A stretch of 64,000 nt of DNA from Daejeonella rubra. Its GTDB lineage: Bacteria; Bacteroidota; Bacteroidia; Sphingobacteriales; Sphingobacteriaceae. The position numbers and the translations under genes are program-made. Location: positions 62,001 through 126,000 of the forward strand of contig NZ_FNHH01000001.1 in the NCBI RefSeq assembly GCF_900103545.1, in the 5' to 3' direction. Shown here in pieces: positions 7,264-15,075 of this stretch. A model generated the notes under the pieces. That model saw only the letters and a program-made list of their open reading frames with translations. It ran no database searches and was not told where the DNA came from. The first letter of the stretch is position 1. The number at the start of each line of letters is the position of its first letter.

Positions 7264-8651
7264 TAATTTGGTGGTGCTATAAAATTTGTTTTTATCTCGT
7301 CTATCTTCTTACCATTTGAAAATATCTCAAGTTCTATCTCCGATTTATATTTCTCAATATCTTTCTGAGGTCTGATTACAAAGAAAGTCACTTTTATAAC
7401 ACTTCCCTTTTTTATCTGGCTCTCTTTGCGGATAAACTGAATTTTTATATCATCGTCTTCTGCTTTCAACTCAAAATTAACATTATCAGAAGTTTTATTA
7501 ACTAATTCTGCATTGTAAAGATTGCTGACAGTTCCATTATCTCTTAATTGATATAATGTACCACCGGCACGTAATACTGTAGTTTCAATATCACTTCTGC
7601 TAATCAGAAGATAGCTTAAAACTGTTACCAAAATAAGAAGTACCACAGAGTACGCATATACTTTCTTGCTCAATTTGAATGCCGTTTTCGATTTGATCTG
7701 ATCTTCCGACATAAAGCCGATAAGCCTGGTAGGACGATGAACCTTTTCCATCACCATATCGCAAGCATCTATACAGGCAGTGCAATTGATACATTCAAGC
7801 TGAGTGCCATTTCGAATATCTATTCCGGTAGGACAAACATGAACGCAAAGTTTACAATCTATACAATCTCCAAGATGCTGATCTGTGTTTTTTAATATTT
7901 TACCTCTGGGCTCTCCCCGTTCATAATCATATGCTACAATTATGCTCTGATTGTCAAGAAGTACTCCCTGAAGTCTGCCGTACGGACAAATAACTGTACA
8001 AACAAGCTCTCTGATATATGAAAATACTATATAGAACACAAAAGTGAATATCCAGATCGATATAAATCCTGAAGTATGTTCTCCGACAGGGTCGGTCATT
8101 ATTTTAATCAGTTCGTCTGAACCAATTATATATGCCAGAAAAATATTGGAGATAAAGAATGAGATCAGGATGAATATAAAATGTTTGGCTCCTTTCTTCA
8201 GAACTTTTTCCCAGCTTAAAGGTGCTGCATTAAGTTTTTGCTGATGAATATAGTCCCCTTCGATCCAGTTTTCTACTTTTCTGAAAACCATCTCCATAAA
8301 TATGGTTTGCGGACATGCCCAGCCACACCAAACCCTACCGAAAATGGCAGTAAACATAACAATAAAGACCGTGAATGTTAAAATTGCCAGTACGAAGAGG
8401 TAAAAATCCTGTGGCCAAAAAATAACTCCGAAAAACACGAATTTCCTTTCAATTACATTGAGAAGGATCAGTTGTTCTCCATTTATTTTTATGAATGGTC
8501 CGCCGAAAAGGAGTAAAAGAAGAAAATAGCTAACCTTATCACGGTATTGGTACAATTTTCCCTTAATGATTTGTGGATACATCCATTTTCTTTTATTCTC
8601 GGTATCATTAATAGAAGGAAGATGATCCCTGAAATTCGGTGCTTCAGCCAT
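7263..8651 (-). CDS. ccoG: Cytochrome c oxidase accessory protein CcoG (RdxA/FixG)
   Basis: A 462-residue membrane ferredoxin with a cytoplasmic N-terminus, several membrane segments, the CGWACPQTIFMEM motif and two 4Fe-4S motifs (CIDCKLCVHVCPTGID and CINCTACIDACD). The C-terminal periplasmic immunoglobulin-like FixG_C domain follows the last membrane segment (VVLLILVTVLSYLLI). The family is implicated in copper reduction for cbb3 assembly. It is the first gene of ccoG-ccoH-safE, separate from the oxidase structural operon. An FNR-like site lies 125 bp upstream. Confidence 0.95.
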   Translation of the reverse strand: MAEAPNFRDHLPSINDTENKRKWMYPQIIKGKLYQYRDKVSYFLLLLLFGGPFIKINGEQLILLNVIERKFVFFGVIFWPQDFYLFVLAILTFTVFIVMFTAIFGRVWCGWACPQTIFMEMVFRKVENWIEGDYIHQQKLNAAPLSWEKVLKKGAKHFIFILISFFISNIFLAYIIGSDELIKIMTDPVGEHTSGFISIWIFTFVFYIVFSYIRELVCTVICPYGRLQGVLLDNQSIIVAYDYERGEPRGKILKNTDQHLGDCIDCKLCVHVCPTGIDIRNGTQLECINCTACIDACDMVMEKVHRPTRLIGFMSEDQIKSKTAFKLSKKVYAYSVVLLILVTVLSYLLISRSDIETTVLRAGGTLYQLRDNGTVSNLYNAELVNKTSDNVNFELKAEDDDIKIQFIRKESQIKKGSVIKVTFFVIRPQKDIEKYKSEIELEIFSNGKKIDEIKTNFIAPPN

Positions 8652-8922
8652 ATTACTTTACAATCCTTTTAGAATTTTGAAAAACCTGCTTTTTCAGGCT
8701 TGAAATGACATATTTTAAAATTTTTACTGTAATTTTAATGTGATGTAAAAGTTGACATTTAAATGCTTTTATAGTATGATGTATATCATTTTAATTGATA
8801 ACAGGTATCATTAATATCATAGGATATTCATTGCACTTTCGTATAGGAGGAATACCGTTTTTTAAATTTAGATAGATCCAATCAAAGAAGCCTGATACAT
8901 AAGCAAAGATAATTTTAAGATT
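8652..8922. promoter_or_regulatory. Divergent regulatory region between ccoG and the PEP-synthase-like gene
   Basis: AT-rich, about 270 bp. It holds an FNR-like box at 8776-8789 and, around 8794-8812, a second dyad (TGATA-N5-TATCA) whose half-site spacing differs from the FNR box. No strong -7/-33 pair is visible on either strand. Confidence 0.5.
8776..8789. promoter_or_regulatory. FNR-like box between ccoG and the PEP-synthase-like gene
   Basis: ATGAT-GTAT-ATCAT matches 8 of 10 bases of TTGAT-N4-ATCAA. For the rightward gene a weak -7-like word (CACTTTCG, 8834-8841) lies exactly 44 bp downstream, the same spacing as at the D-LDH, ccoNO and ccoI sites. No comparable -7 word was seen for ccoG. 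Confidence 0.5.
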
Positions 8923-9924
8923 ATGAAGGATTATGTTTTAAGACTAAAAAATATCTCAGTTTCTGACACTTCAGAAGTAGGAGCTAAAAATGCCTTTTTA
9001 GGCGAGATATTTACCCAGCCTGTACTTCACGAGATCAGAGTACCAGACGGTTTTGCGGTTACGGCAAGTGCATATCAGAGATTTATTGAATATAATAAGC
9101 TTGATGGTGTTCATGACAAATTGCTTACATCTTTAGATAGAGAAAACTTATCAGATGTTGCTAAAACAGGGCAGAAGGCCAGGGCTCTGATCCTTGGTGC
9201 AAGGATGCCGGGAGATATTGATGATACTATAACTGCAGCCTACCATGAACTATGTGCAGGTTCTGCAGTTGAGGTGGCTGTTCGAAGCAGTGCAATAAGT
9301 TCGAATCAAATTAATTCAGACATTAAAGATGTACATGATTCTTTTCTTAATGTCAAAGGAGAAAGAGAATTAGTTGAAACGGTTAAAAAATGTTTTGCAT
9401 CTCTATATTCAGAGAAGGCTATAATTGAAAATACATCCAATTTGAATAAGTCTATAGCTGTTTGTGTACAGAAAATGGTCAGATCTGATGGGTCATGTTC
9501 TGGGGTAGCTTATACATCTGACCCTGAAAGTGGGTTTGCCGATGTAATTCATATTTCCGGAGTTTGGGGACTTGGAGGGAAAAAACTTAATGAAGGTGTA
9601 ATTCCCGATGAATTTATTATTTATAAACCAACTATATCTGAGGGACTGAAGTCAATTATTCAGAAAAAGCTGGGAAGTAAAAACCGGATGATGATCTATC
9701 AGGAAGATTCAGATATTCATGTGGTGAATACACCGGACGATATACGTGATCAATTTGTTTTAATTGAAGAGGAACTACTTTCAATTGCTAACTGGGGAAT
9801 AACACTGGAAAATTATTATGGCAGTCCTGTCAGTATGGAATGGGCAAAAGATGGTGAGTCGGAGGATCTTTATTTGCTTCAGGCGAAGCCTGAAAACTTT
9901 AAGAAATTTAAAAAATCACTATAA
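8923..9924 (+). CDS. Stand-alone PEP synthase N-terminal (PEP/pyruvate-binding, ATP-grasp) domain protein
   Basis: A 333-residue protein matching only the ATP-grasp half of phosphoenolpyruvate synthase: VRSSAISSN (canonical VRSSATAED), DSFLNVKGERELVETVKKCF, QKMVRSDGSCSGVAYTSDPE and GVIPDEFIIYKP. The swivelling phosphohistidine domain and the C-terminal PEP barrel of the usual enzyme of about 800 residues are absent and do not follow downstream. It therefore cannot make PEP alone; it might phosphorylate a separate partner or act as a sensor. It is 3 bp from the LOG-family gene and has an FNR-like site upstream, suggesting a low-oxygen role. Confidence 0.85.
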   Translation: MKDYVLRLKNISVSDTSEVGAKNAFLGEIFTQPVLHEIRVPDGFAVTASAYQRFIEYNKLDGVHDKLLTSLDRENLSDVAKTGQKARALILGARMPGDIDDTITAAYHELCAGSAVEVAVRSSAISSNQINSDIKDVHDSFLNVKGERELVETVKKCFASLYSEKAIIENTSNLNKSIAVCVQKMVRSDGSCSGVAYTSDPESGFADVIHISGVWGLGGKKLNEGVIPDEFIIYKPTISEGLKSIIQKKLGSKNRMMIYQEDSDIHVVNTPDDIRDQFVLIEEELLSIANWGITLENYYGSPVSMEWAKDGESEDLYLLQAKPENFKKFKKSL

Positions 9925-9927
9925 ACT

Positions 9928-10656
9928 ATGACAAAATCTGAAATAAAGTTCCTAAGCGGACCGCAATCACGTTATAAGGATTTCCATTTTACAATAAATA
10001 TTTTAGTACAATTTATCAGAGGTTTCAGGGCTCTGCATTTTATAGGCCCCTGTATTACTATTTTCGGCTCAGCACGATTTAAAGAAGATCATGAATATTA
10101 TAAATTGACAAGGAAGGCTGCCGGAGAGTTTGCCAAACTTGGTTTTACCATTTTGACAGGAGGAGGTCCCGGAATTATGGAAGCTGCAAACCGTGGAGCC
10201 AAAGATGTAGGCGGACGTTCGGTTGGTTGTAATATTCAACTTCCAAAAGAACAGGCGCCTAATCCATATCTTGATAAATGGGTGGAAATAAAATATTTCT
10301 TTGTAAGAAAGGTACTTCTGGTAAAATATTCTTTCGCTTTTGTAGTCATGCCCGGGGGATTTGGAACGCTGGATGAATATTTTGAAGCAATAACTCTGAT
10401 CCAGACAAATAAGATCGGTGATTTTCCGGTAATTATTTTTTGTAAAGACTTTCATCAAAAATTAATTGAACATACTCACATAATGAAAGAACAAGGAACT
10501 ATATCCGAAGCCGATTTGAGCCTTTTTCTGGTAACAGATTCTATTGAAGAGGCGGTTGCATTGATCAAGGAAGAGAGTATAAAACGTCATGGACTAAAGA
10601 TTGAAGATAGGATCAAACCTTTTGGCTGGCTCTTTGAATCCAGATTAAAATTTTAG
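9928..10656 (+). CDS. LOG-family (TIGR00730) Rossmann-fold nucleotide monophosphate hydrolase-like protein
   Basis: A 242-residue protein with the LOG signatures GGGPGIMEAANRGA and MPGGFGTLDEYFEA (PGGxGTxxE). Characterised members release a base from nucleoside 5'-monophosphates; the substrate here is unknown. It follows the PEP-synthase-like gene by 3 bp and is very likely co-transcribed. The N-terminal extension of about 40 residues before CITIFGSARF is longer than in minimal LOG proteins. Confidence 0.85.
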   Translation: MTKSEIKFLSGPQSRYKDFHFTINILVQFIRGFRALHFIGPCITIFGSARFKEDHEYYKLTRKAAGEFAKLGFTILTGGGPGIMEAANRGAKDVGGRSVGCNIQLPKEQAPNPYLDKWVEIKYFFVRKVLLVKYSFAFVVMPGGFGTLDEYFEAITLIQTNKIGDFPVIIFCKDFHQKLIEHTHIMKEQGTISEADLSLFLVTDSIEEAVALIKEESIKRHGLKIEDRIKPFGWLFESRLKF

Positions 10657-10732
10657 TTCGCATTTTGTAAAAGGTTTTGATAAGGTGTTTTGGCTACTTT
10701 TTAGCATTTATTAATATTTTAAATTCCATGGA

Positions 10733-11365
10733 ATGAAAATAATACTCAATTCAATTGCATTCAAATTAAGGTATATCACTTTGAGTATGTTTCTTATATT
10801 GTCCGCTGGACTTGTTTTCGGACAGCAGCAACTCTACACGTATCATTCGGGAGTAATAGAGGTAAGTGGTTTTACCAATAATTATAATTGGAAAATGAAG
10901 ACCGATAGTGTGGATTGCAGGGCTCAGTTGACCATGATCAACAGGCAGTTAAAAGCGATTAACTCTTTGAGTTTTACAGTGCCTGTTAAGAAGCTAAGCA
11001 GTCCTAATACTTACATGGATCGAATTGCTCATAGAACCCTTAAATCCTATCCCTTTGATAAAATATATTTCCATTATGTAAAATCCGAAATTTCTCCATG
11101 GGATGATAAGGATCAGTATTTAATCAAGGCAAGCGGCAATCTAACAGTGGCAGGAGTAACTCATTCAATAAAGATGGATCTTATCGCTACTGTTATTAAT
11201 GATGGTACAATTACTTTTGCAGGTACTCATAAACTTAAGCTTAGTACGTATCAGGTTACACCTAAAAAGTCATTAATGGGAACTTTAAAGACAAGTGATG
11301 ACGTTACGGTGAACTTTGTTGTTGGCGTCAAACCCCTCATGTTATCAGCAACCTCGAAGAGATAA
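10733..11365 (+). CDS. YceI-family periplasmic lipid-binding-like protein
   Basis: A 210-residue protein with a signal peptide (hydrophobic ITLSMFLILSAGLVFG, cleavage before QQQ). It has a YceI-type beta-barrel pattern: FTNNYNWKMKT, LSFTVPVKKLSSPN, and YLIKASGNLTVAGVTHSIKM, the conserved GxLTxxGVT block. YceI proteins bind isoprenoid-like lipids; the ligand is unknown here. No operon partner is evident, since the next gene starts 50 bp downstream with its own lipoprotein signal. Confidence 0.85.
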   Translation: MKIILNSIAFKLRYITLSMFLILSAGLVFGQQQLYTYHSGVIEVSGFTNNYNWKMKTDSVDCRAQLTMINRQLKAINSLSFTVPVKKLSSPNTYMDRIAHRTLKSYPFDKIYFHYVKSEISPWDDKDQYLIKASGNLTVAGVTHSIKMDLIATVINDGTITFAGTHKLKLSTYQVTPKKSLMGTLKTSDDVTVNFVVGVKPLMLSATSKR

Positions 11366-11415
11366 TGATCAGGAAGGAATGATCGGATTGAATAAATTTT
11401 TAATACAAAATCAAA

Positions 11416-13071
11416 ATGAATTTCAGGTTTTCTGCTTTTATTATTGTTTCATTTTTTATGATTTTATTGCCATTTCAGGGATGTGGCCAGAAGAAGCAGG
11501 ATGCTGGCAAAGTATCGGCAGATTCTTTAATTGACAGAGATCAGAACGTGTGGAACAGAAGTATCCCCGGAAGTTTCAGTTCGCAGACAAAATCAAGGTT
11601 CGATAGCCTTGAGATCAGAGATTTTATAAGGCAATATCCTAAGTTCAGTAAGTTTGAAGAAAGTATCATGACATTTTACTCTCACCGAAATATGGCTTTT
11701 GCCTGGTTTGATGCTGAGGGTTTGATCGAACATGCAGATAATTTAACCGACAGGATAAGAAATCTGAAGAGTGAAGGAGTTAATAAAGAACTTCCTTACT
11801 TTCAATCACTTGATTCTTTAATATACAGCAGTGACTCTGATCAGTTTTCTCATTTTCAAAAAATTAAGCTCGAACTGATACTAACTGCCCAGTATTTTGC
11901 TTTCGCGGAATCAGTTTGGGGAGGTATTGATGCTAAGTTTTTGAAAGAGATTGACTGGAATCTTCCTCGAAAAAAGGTTTCATTCGAAGAATATTTAGAC
12001 AGTATATTAGAGAGTCCGCCGGGGAATTTTAAGGAAGTAAAAGCTCCTGTTAACAGGCAGCATGATTTGCTAAAGAATTTTCTGAATCAATACAGAGTTC
12101 AGGCAGCAAAAGGTCATTGGTTGGAGATTAAGGCTGGAAGTAAATCATTCGAATTAGGGGATAGCTCCGAAGTGATCAAACAGGTAAAGTTGCGTTTGTT
12201 TGAGTTAGGTGATCTCAAGGATTCCAAAACCGATCAGATCTTTGATCTGGATCTTCAAAATGCCGTAAAACAGTTCCAGACCAGACATGGCCTAAAAGAT
12301 GACGGAGTTATTGGAAAAGGGACTATTTCGGAGTTAAATGTTCCTTATGAGCAGAGGATTAAGCAATTGCTGGTTAATATGGAACGTAGCCGCTGGATCC
12401 CGGTAAGTGTAAGTACTGATTATTTGGTAGTGAATATTCCTGAATTCAGGCTGCATGTCTACAGTGCTGATCAATTAGTATGGAGTTGCAATGTGGTTGT
12501 TGGTAAGGCCATTCATAAGACCGTGATCTTTAGTGGGGATTTGAAATATATTGCTTTTAGTCCCTACTGGAATGTGCCTCAAAGTATAGTAAAGAATGAG
12601 CTGTTAAAAGATATGCGAAGAGATAAAAATTATTTGCAAAAACATAATATGGAGATTACAGGTTACCGGGATGGATTGCCTGAAATAAGACAAAAACCTG
12701 GTCCTTCAAACTCATTAGGACTGGTTAAATTTCTCTTCCCGAATAGTTATAATATTTATCTTCATGATACTCCTTCCAAGTCTTTATTCAACGAGTCTGC
12801 CAGAGCTTTCAGTCATGGATGTATCCGAATCAGTGAGCCTTTCAAGCTTGCGCAATTCTTGCTGAGGAATGATCCGTCCTGGGATGACACTTCAATTAAT
12901 GCCGCAATGAATGCAGGTGTCGAAAGGATAATTAGTCTGAAAGAGAAAACACCAGTATTTATCGTGTATTTTACTGCTTTTGTTGATAAGGATGGCCTGA
13001 TCAATTTCCGTAAGGATATCTATGATCGGGATGAAAGGCTGGCGGATATGATAATGAACTTTCAACCCTGA
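11416..13071 (+). CDS. L,D-transpeptidase lipoprotein (YcbB-like)
   Basis: A 551-residue protein with lipoprotein signal (hydrophobic stretch ending at C23 in FQGCGQ). An N-terminal scaffold region is followed by a peptidoglycan-binding helix bundle (about 250-300, LQNAVKQFQTRHGLKDDGVIG) and a YkuD catalytic domain (about 330-500) with active-site SHGCIRI and upstream HDTPSK. It would make 3-3 cross-links in peptidoglycan or attach proteins to it. The plan matches YcbB/LdtD. Cell-envelope location is inferred from the lipobox. Confidence 0.93.
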   Translation: MNFRFSAFIIVSFFMILLPFQGCGQKKQDAGKVSADSLIDRDQNVWNRSIPGSFSSQTKSRFDSLEIRDFIRQYPKFSKFEESIMTFYSHRNMAFAWFDAEGLIEHADNLTDRIRNLKSEGVNKELPYFQSLDSLIYSSDSDQFSHFQKIKLELILTAQYFAFAESVWGGIDAKFLKEIDWNLPRKKVSFEEYLDSILESPPGNFKEVKAPVNRQHDLLKNFLNQYRVQAAKGHWLEIKAGSKSFELGDSSEVIKQVKLRLFELGDLKDSKTDQIFDLDLQNAVKQFQTRHGLKDDGVIGKGTISELNVPYEQRIKQLLVNMERSRWIPVSVSTDYLVVNIPEFRLHVYSADQLVWSCNVVVGKAIHKTVIFSGDLKYIAFSPYWNVPQSIVKNELLKDMRRDKNYLQKHNMEITGYRDGLPEIRQKPGPSNSLGLVKFLFPNSYNIYLHDTPSKSLFNESARAFSHGCIRISEPFKLAQFLLRNDPSWDDTSINAAMNAGVERIISLKEKTPVFIVYFTAFVDKDGLINFRKDIYDRDERLADMIMNFQP

Positions 13072-13145
13072 CGTAGGTTAGGTTTTATCTTTGATTATAA
13101 TTGATTTATTTTATTTTTAGATTTATTAAATACTAAAAATAAATA

Positions 13146-13925
13146 ATGTCAAAAAGTTTTCATTACAGAATACGAAAAATCCATCGCTATCTCGGTCTTT
13201 TATTGGGAATACAGTTTATATTCTGGACAGTTGGAGGGATCTATTTCAGCTGGAGTAATATGGATGAAATACATGGCGACCTGAACAGGAACCCTTCTCC
13301 CTTAATATACGCTGGTTCCGGTTTTATTTCTCCTTCAGTGGCCTTGGGAAAAATGAAAAGTAGCGGTCATTATGTGGATTCAATTCATGACATCAAACTC
13401 ATTCAATTATCCGGGAAGCCCTATTATCAGTTTTTGATCAATGATCATTCGGTTTCAACTCATGCTAATCATACCAGTAAGCCGAAATACAAAGTTCAAT
13501 TGGCCAACGCCATAACAGGGGAGCTTCGTGGCCCCTTAGTAGAATCTGAGGCAATTTCAATAGCTAAAGATGGCTTCAAAGGCAGTTCAGCGATTAGAGA
13601 GGTTAAACTTCTTACTGAAACTTCATCCCACCATGAATATCGTTCAGGACCATTGCCGGCATATGCTGTTAGTTTTGAGCATCCTGGTAATGCAACGGTT
13701 TTTGTTTCAACAGAGCTGGGTACGATTCAAAAGATCAGGATTGAGAAGTGGCGTATTTTTGATTTTCTATGGATGATGCATACAATGGATTACCAGGGAC
13801 GGGATAATTTCGGAAATATATTACTGAGAGGCTTTTCTATTTTTGGCCTGTTTACCATTTTTTCAGGATTTATTTTATTCTATGTAAGTTCCGGGAAGCG
13901 TAAAAATAGAATACGGCAAAAATAA
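13146..13925 (+). CDS. PepSY-associated transmembrane protein
   Basis: A 259-residue protein with an N-terminal membrane helix after RKIHRYLGLLLGIQFIFWTVGG, the opening typical of PepSY_TM proteins. A periplasmic region with two PepSY-like segments follows (about 45-200). The C-terminal helix is LRGFSIFGLFTIFSGFILFY. Such proteins often accompany ferric reductases or siderophore receptors, but none is adjacent here. It converges on the cbb3 operon, with a shared hairpin terminator between. Confidence 0.8.
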   Translation: MSKSFHYRIRKIHRYLGLLLGIQFIFWTVGGIYFSWSNMDEIHGDLNRNPSPLIYAGSGFISPSVALGKMKSSGHYVDSIHDIKLIQLSGKPYYQFLINDHSVSTHANHTSKPKYKVQLANAITGELRGPLVESEAISIAKDGFKGSSAIREVKLLTETSSHHEYRSGPLPAYAVSFEHPGNATVFVSTELGTIQKIRIEKWRIFDFLWMMHTMDYQGRDNFGNILLRGFSIFGLFTIFSGFILFYVSSGKRKNRIRQK

Positions 13926-13934
13926 AGTTCTAAT

Positions 13935-13969
13935 AAAAAAACCCGGCTTCATTTTCATGCGCCGGGTTT
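13935..13969. terminator. Bidirectional hairpin terminator between PepSY gene and cbb3 operon
   Basis: Perfect 9-bp stem AAACCCGGC (13939-13947) with GCCGGGTTT (13961-13969) and a 13-nt loop. On the minus strand it is followed by a T-rich run, making it the likely end of the ccoI-to-ccoP transcript. Confidence 0.85.
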
Positions 13970-13988
13970 CTATGGAATTAATGGTCGT

Positions 13989-14870
13989 TTACATTTTAGT
14001 TCCTTGTGCTTCTTTAGGATTAGCAGGTTTTGTTCCTTTTAATGACAGGATAAAATTCGATACATCCGAAGTTTGTTTTGCTGTCAGAGTTTTTTCCCAG
14101 GCGATCATACCCTTTTCAGGTACACCATATTTAATGGTCTTAAAAATGTTATTGACCGTTCCACCGTGAATCCAGAATTCATCAGTTAAATTTGGACCTA
14201 CAGTTCCTCCACCATCTGGTGCATGACAGGCTACGCAATTTTGCATATACACTGCTTTGCCAGCTGCCAGTACTCCAGCATCACTGTCTGCTTTTACACT
14301 GTTCTCATCGATCAGGTTTCCTGCTTTAGCTAAGAATGCGCTCTTTGATACCTCGGCCTCTTTCATTTCAATGGCGTATTCTTCAGTTTGTAATGGACTC
14401 CACTCAAATACATGATAATTGAGCAGATAAACAATGGCAAACAAAATTGAGCCATAGAACATTGCGTTGAACCATACCGGAGTAGGGTTGTCAAGTTCAG
14501 TAATGCCATCAAAATCATGTTCAAGCATCATGTCCTTTTCTTCCGAAATTGGTCTAAGTCCAAGCAGTTTATTCCATGTACTTTGTTTAGTACTTTGTTC
14601 TGATTTCTCTGCAGCTTCCCATTCTCCGTATTCCAGCATTCTAGCCGGTTCTGCGGCAGGTAAAAGAACTGGTGATTTGATCTCATCGGCCATTACCCGC
14701 ACTGTTTTAAGTAAAACCAGTGCAACGATCAGTAAAAGGAGGGCTACAAGAAATAAGACAATGAGTATTTCTGAATATATATTGCCTGCAGTTCCACCTG
14801 TTGGAGCTTCAGCAGCCCAAATAGAATTGCTTGCAAAAAGTAGTGTGAATATAAAAATCAAACGTTTCAT
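13989..14870 (-). CDS. ccoP: cbb3-type cytochrome c oxidase subunit III (CcoP), mono-haem
   Basis: A 293-residue membrane-anchored cytochrome c. It has a signal-like N-terminus (IFIFTLLFASNSIWA), a membrane helix (ILIVLFLVALLLLIVALVLL), a second helix around FYGSILFAIVYLLNYHVF, and one haem motif (NCVACHAPDG) with a distal methionine region (GVPEKGMIAWEKTL). Proteobacterial CcoP carries two haems c; only one CxxCH is present here, as is common in Bacteroidota. It passes electrons to the CcoN-CcoO catalytic unit. The gene lies 4 bp after ccoQ at the end of the operon. Confidence 0.93.
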   Translation of the reverse strand: MKRLIFIFTLLFASNSIWAAEAPTGGTAGNIYSEILIVLFLVALLLLIVALVLLKTVRVMADEIKSPVLLPAAEPARMLEYGEWEAAEKSEQSTKQSTWNKLLGLRPISEEKDMMLEHDFDGITELDNPTPVWFNAMFYGSILFAIVYLLNYHVFEWSPLQTEEYAIEMKEAEVSKSAFLAKAGNLIDENSVKADSDAGVLAAGKAVYMQNCVACHAPDGGGTVGPNLTDEFWIHGGTVNNIFKTIKYGVPEKGMIAWEKTLTAKQTSDVSNFILSLKGTKPANPKEAQGTKM

Positions 14871-14874
14871 AATT

Positions 14875-15042
14875 CTATGCTTTATCGTCAGTTAATGGAA
14901 GCTCACTCATATAGCTTACGTGTTTTTTATTCATGGTGAACAGCAGTGCCGTTACTATTAGGAAAAACACTAAAAATATTCCAAGTGAAGTTATCAGGTA
15001 GACATCTGCGCCTGTGGATTTATCTATAAATTGTCTGAACAT
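14875..15042 (-). CDS. ccoQ: Small cbb3 oxidase subunit CcoQ-like
   Basis: A 55-residue protein (MFRQFIDKSTGADVYLITSL...) with one membrane helix (SLGIFLVFFLIVTALLFTM) and a short charged cytosolic tail. Position between ccoNO and ccoP, size and topology identify it as the CcoQ equivalent, which stabilises the complex. The start at 15042 gives tight spacing to both neighbours. Confidence 0.85.
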   Translation of the reverse strand: MFRQFIDKSTGADVYLITSLGIFLVFFLIVTALLFTMNKKHVSYMSELPLTDDKA

Positions 15043-15075
15043 GTCCTTTATTATTAAATAATTGTTTTCTGTTTG

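Noticed and set aside
10069..10458. Minus-strand 129-codon frame opposite the LOG-family gene
   Set aside because: It is antisense to a well-conserved gene and its composition does not look like a real protein.
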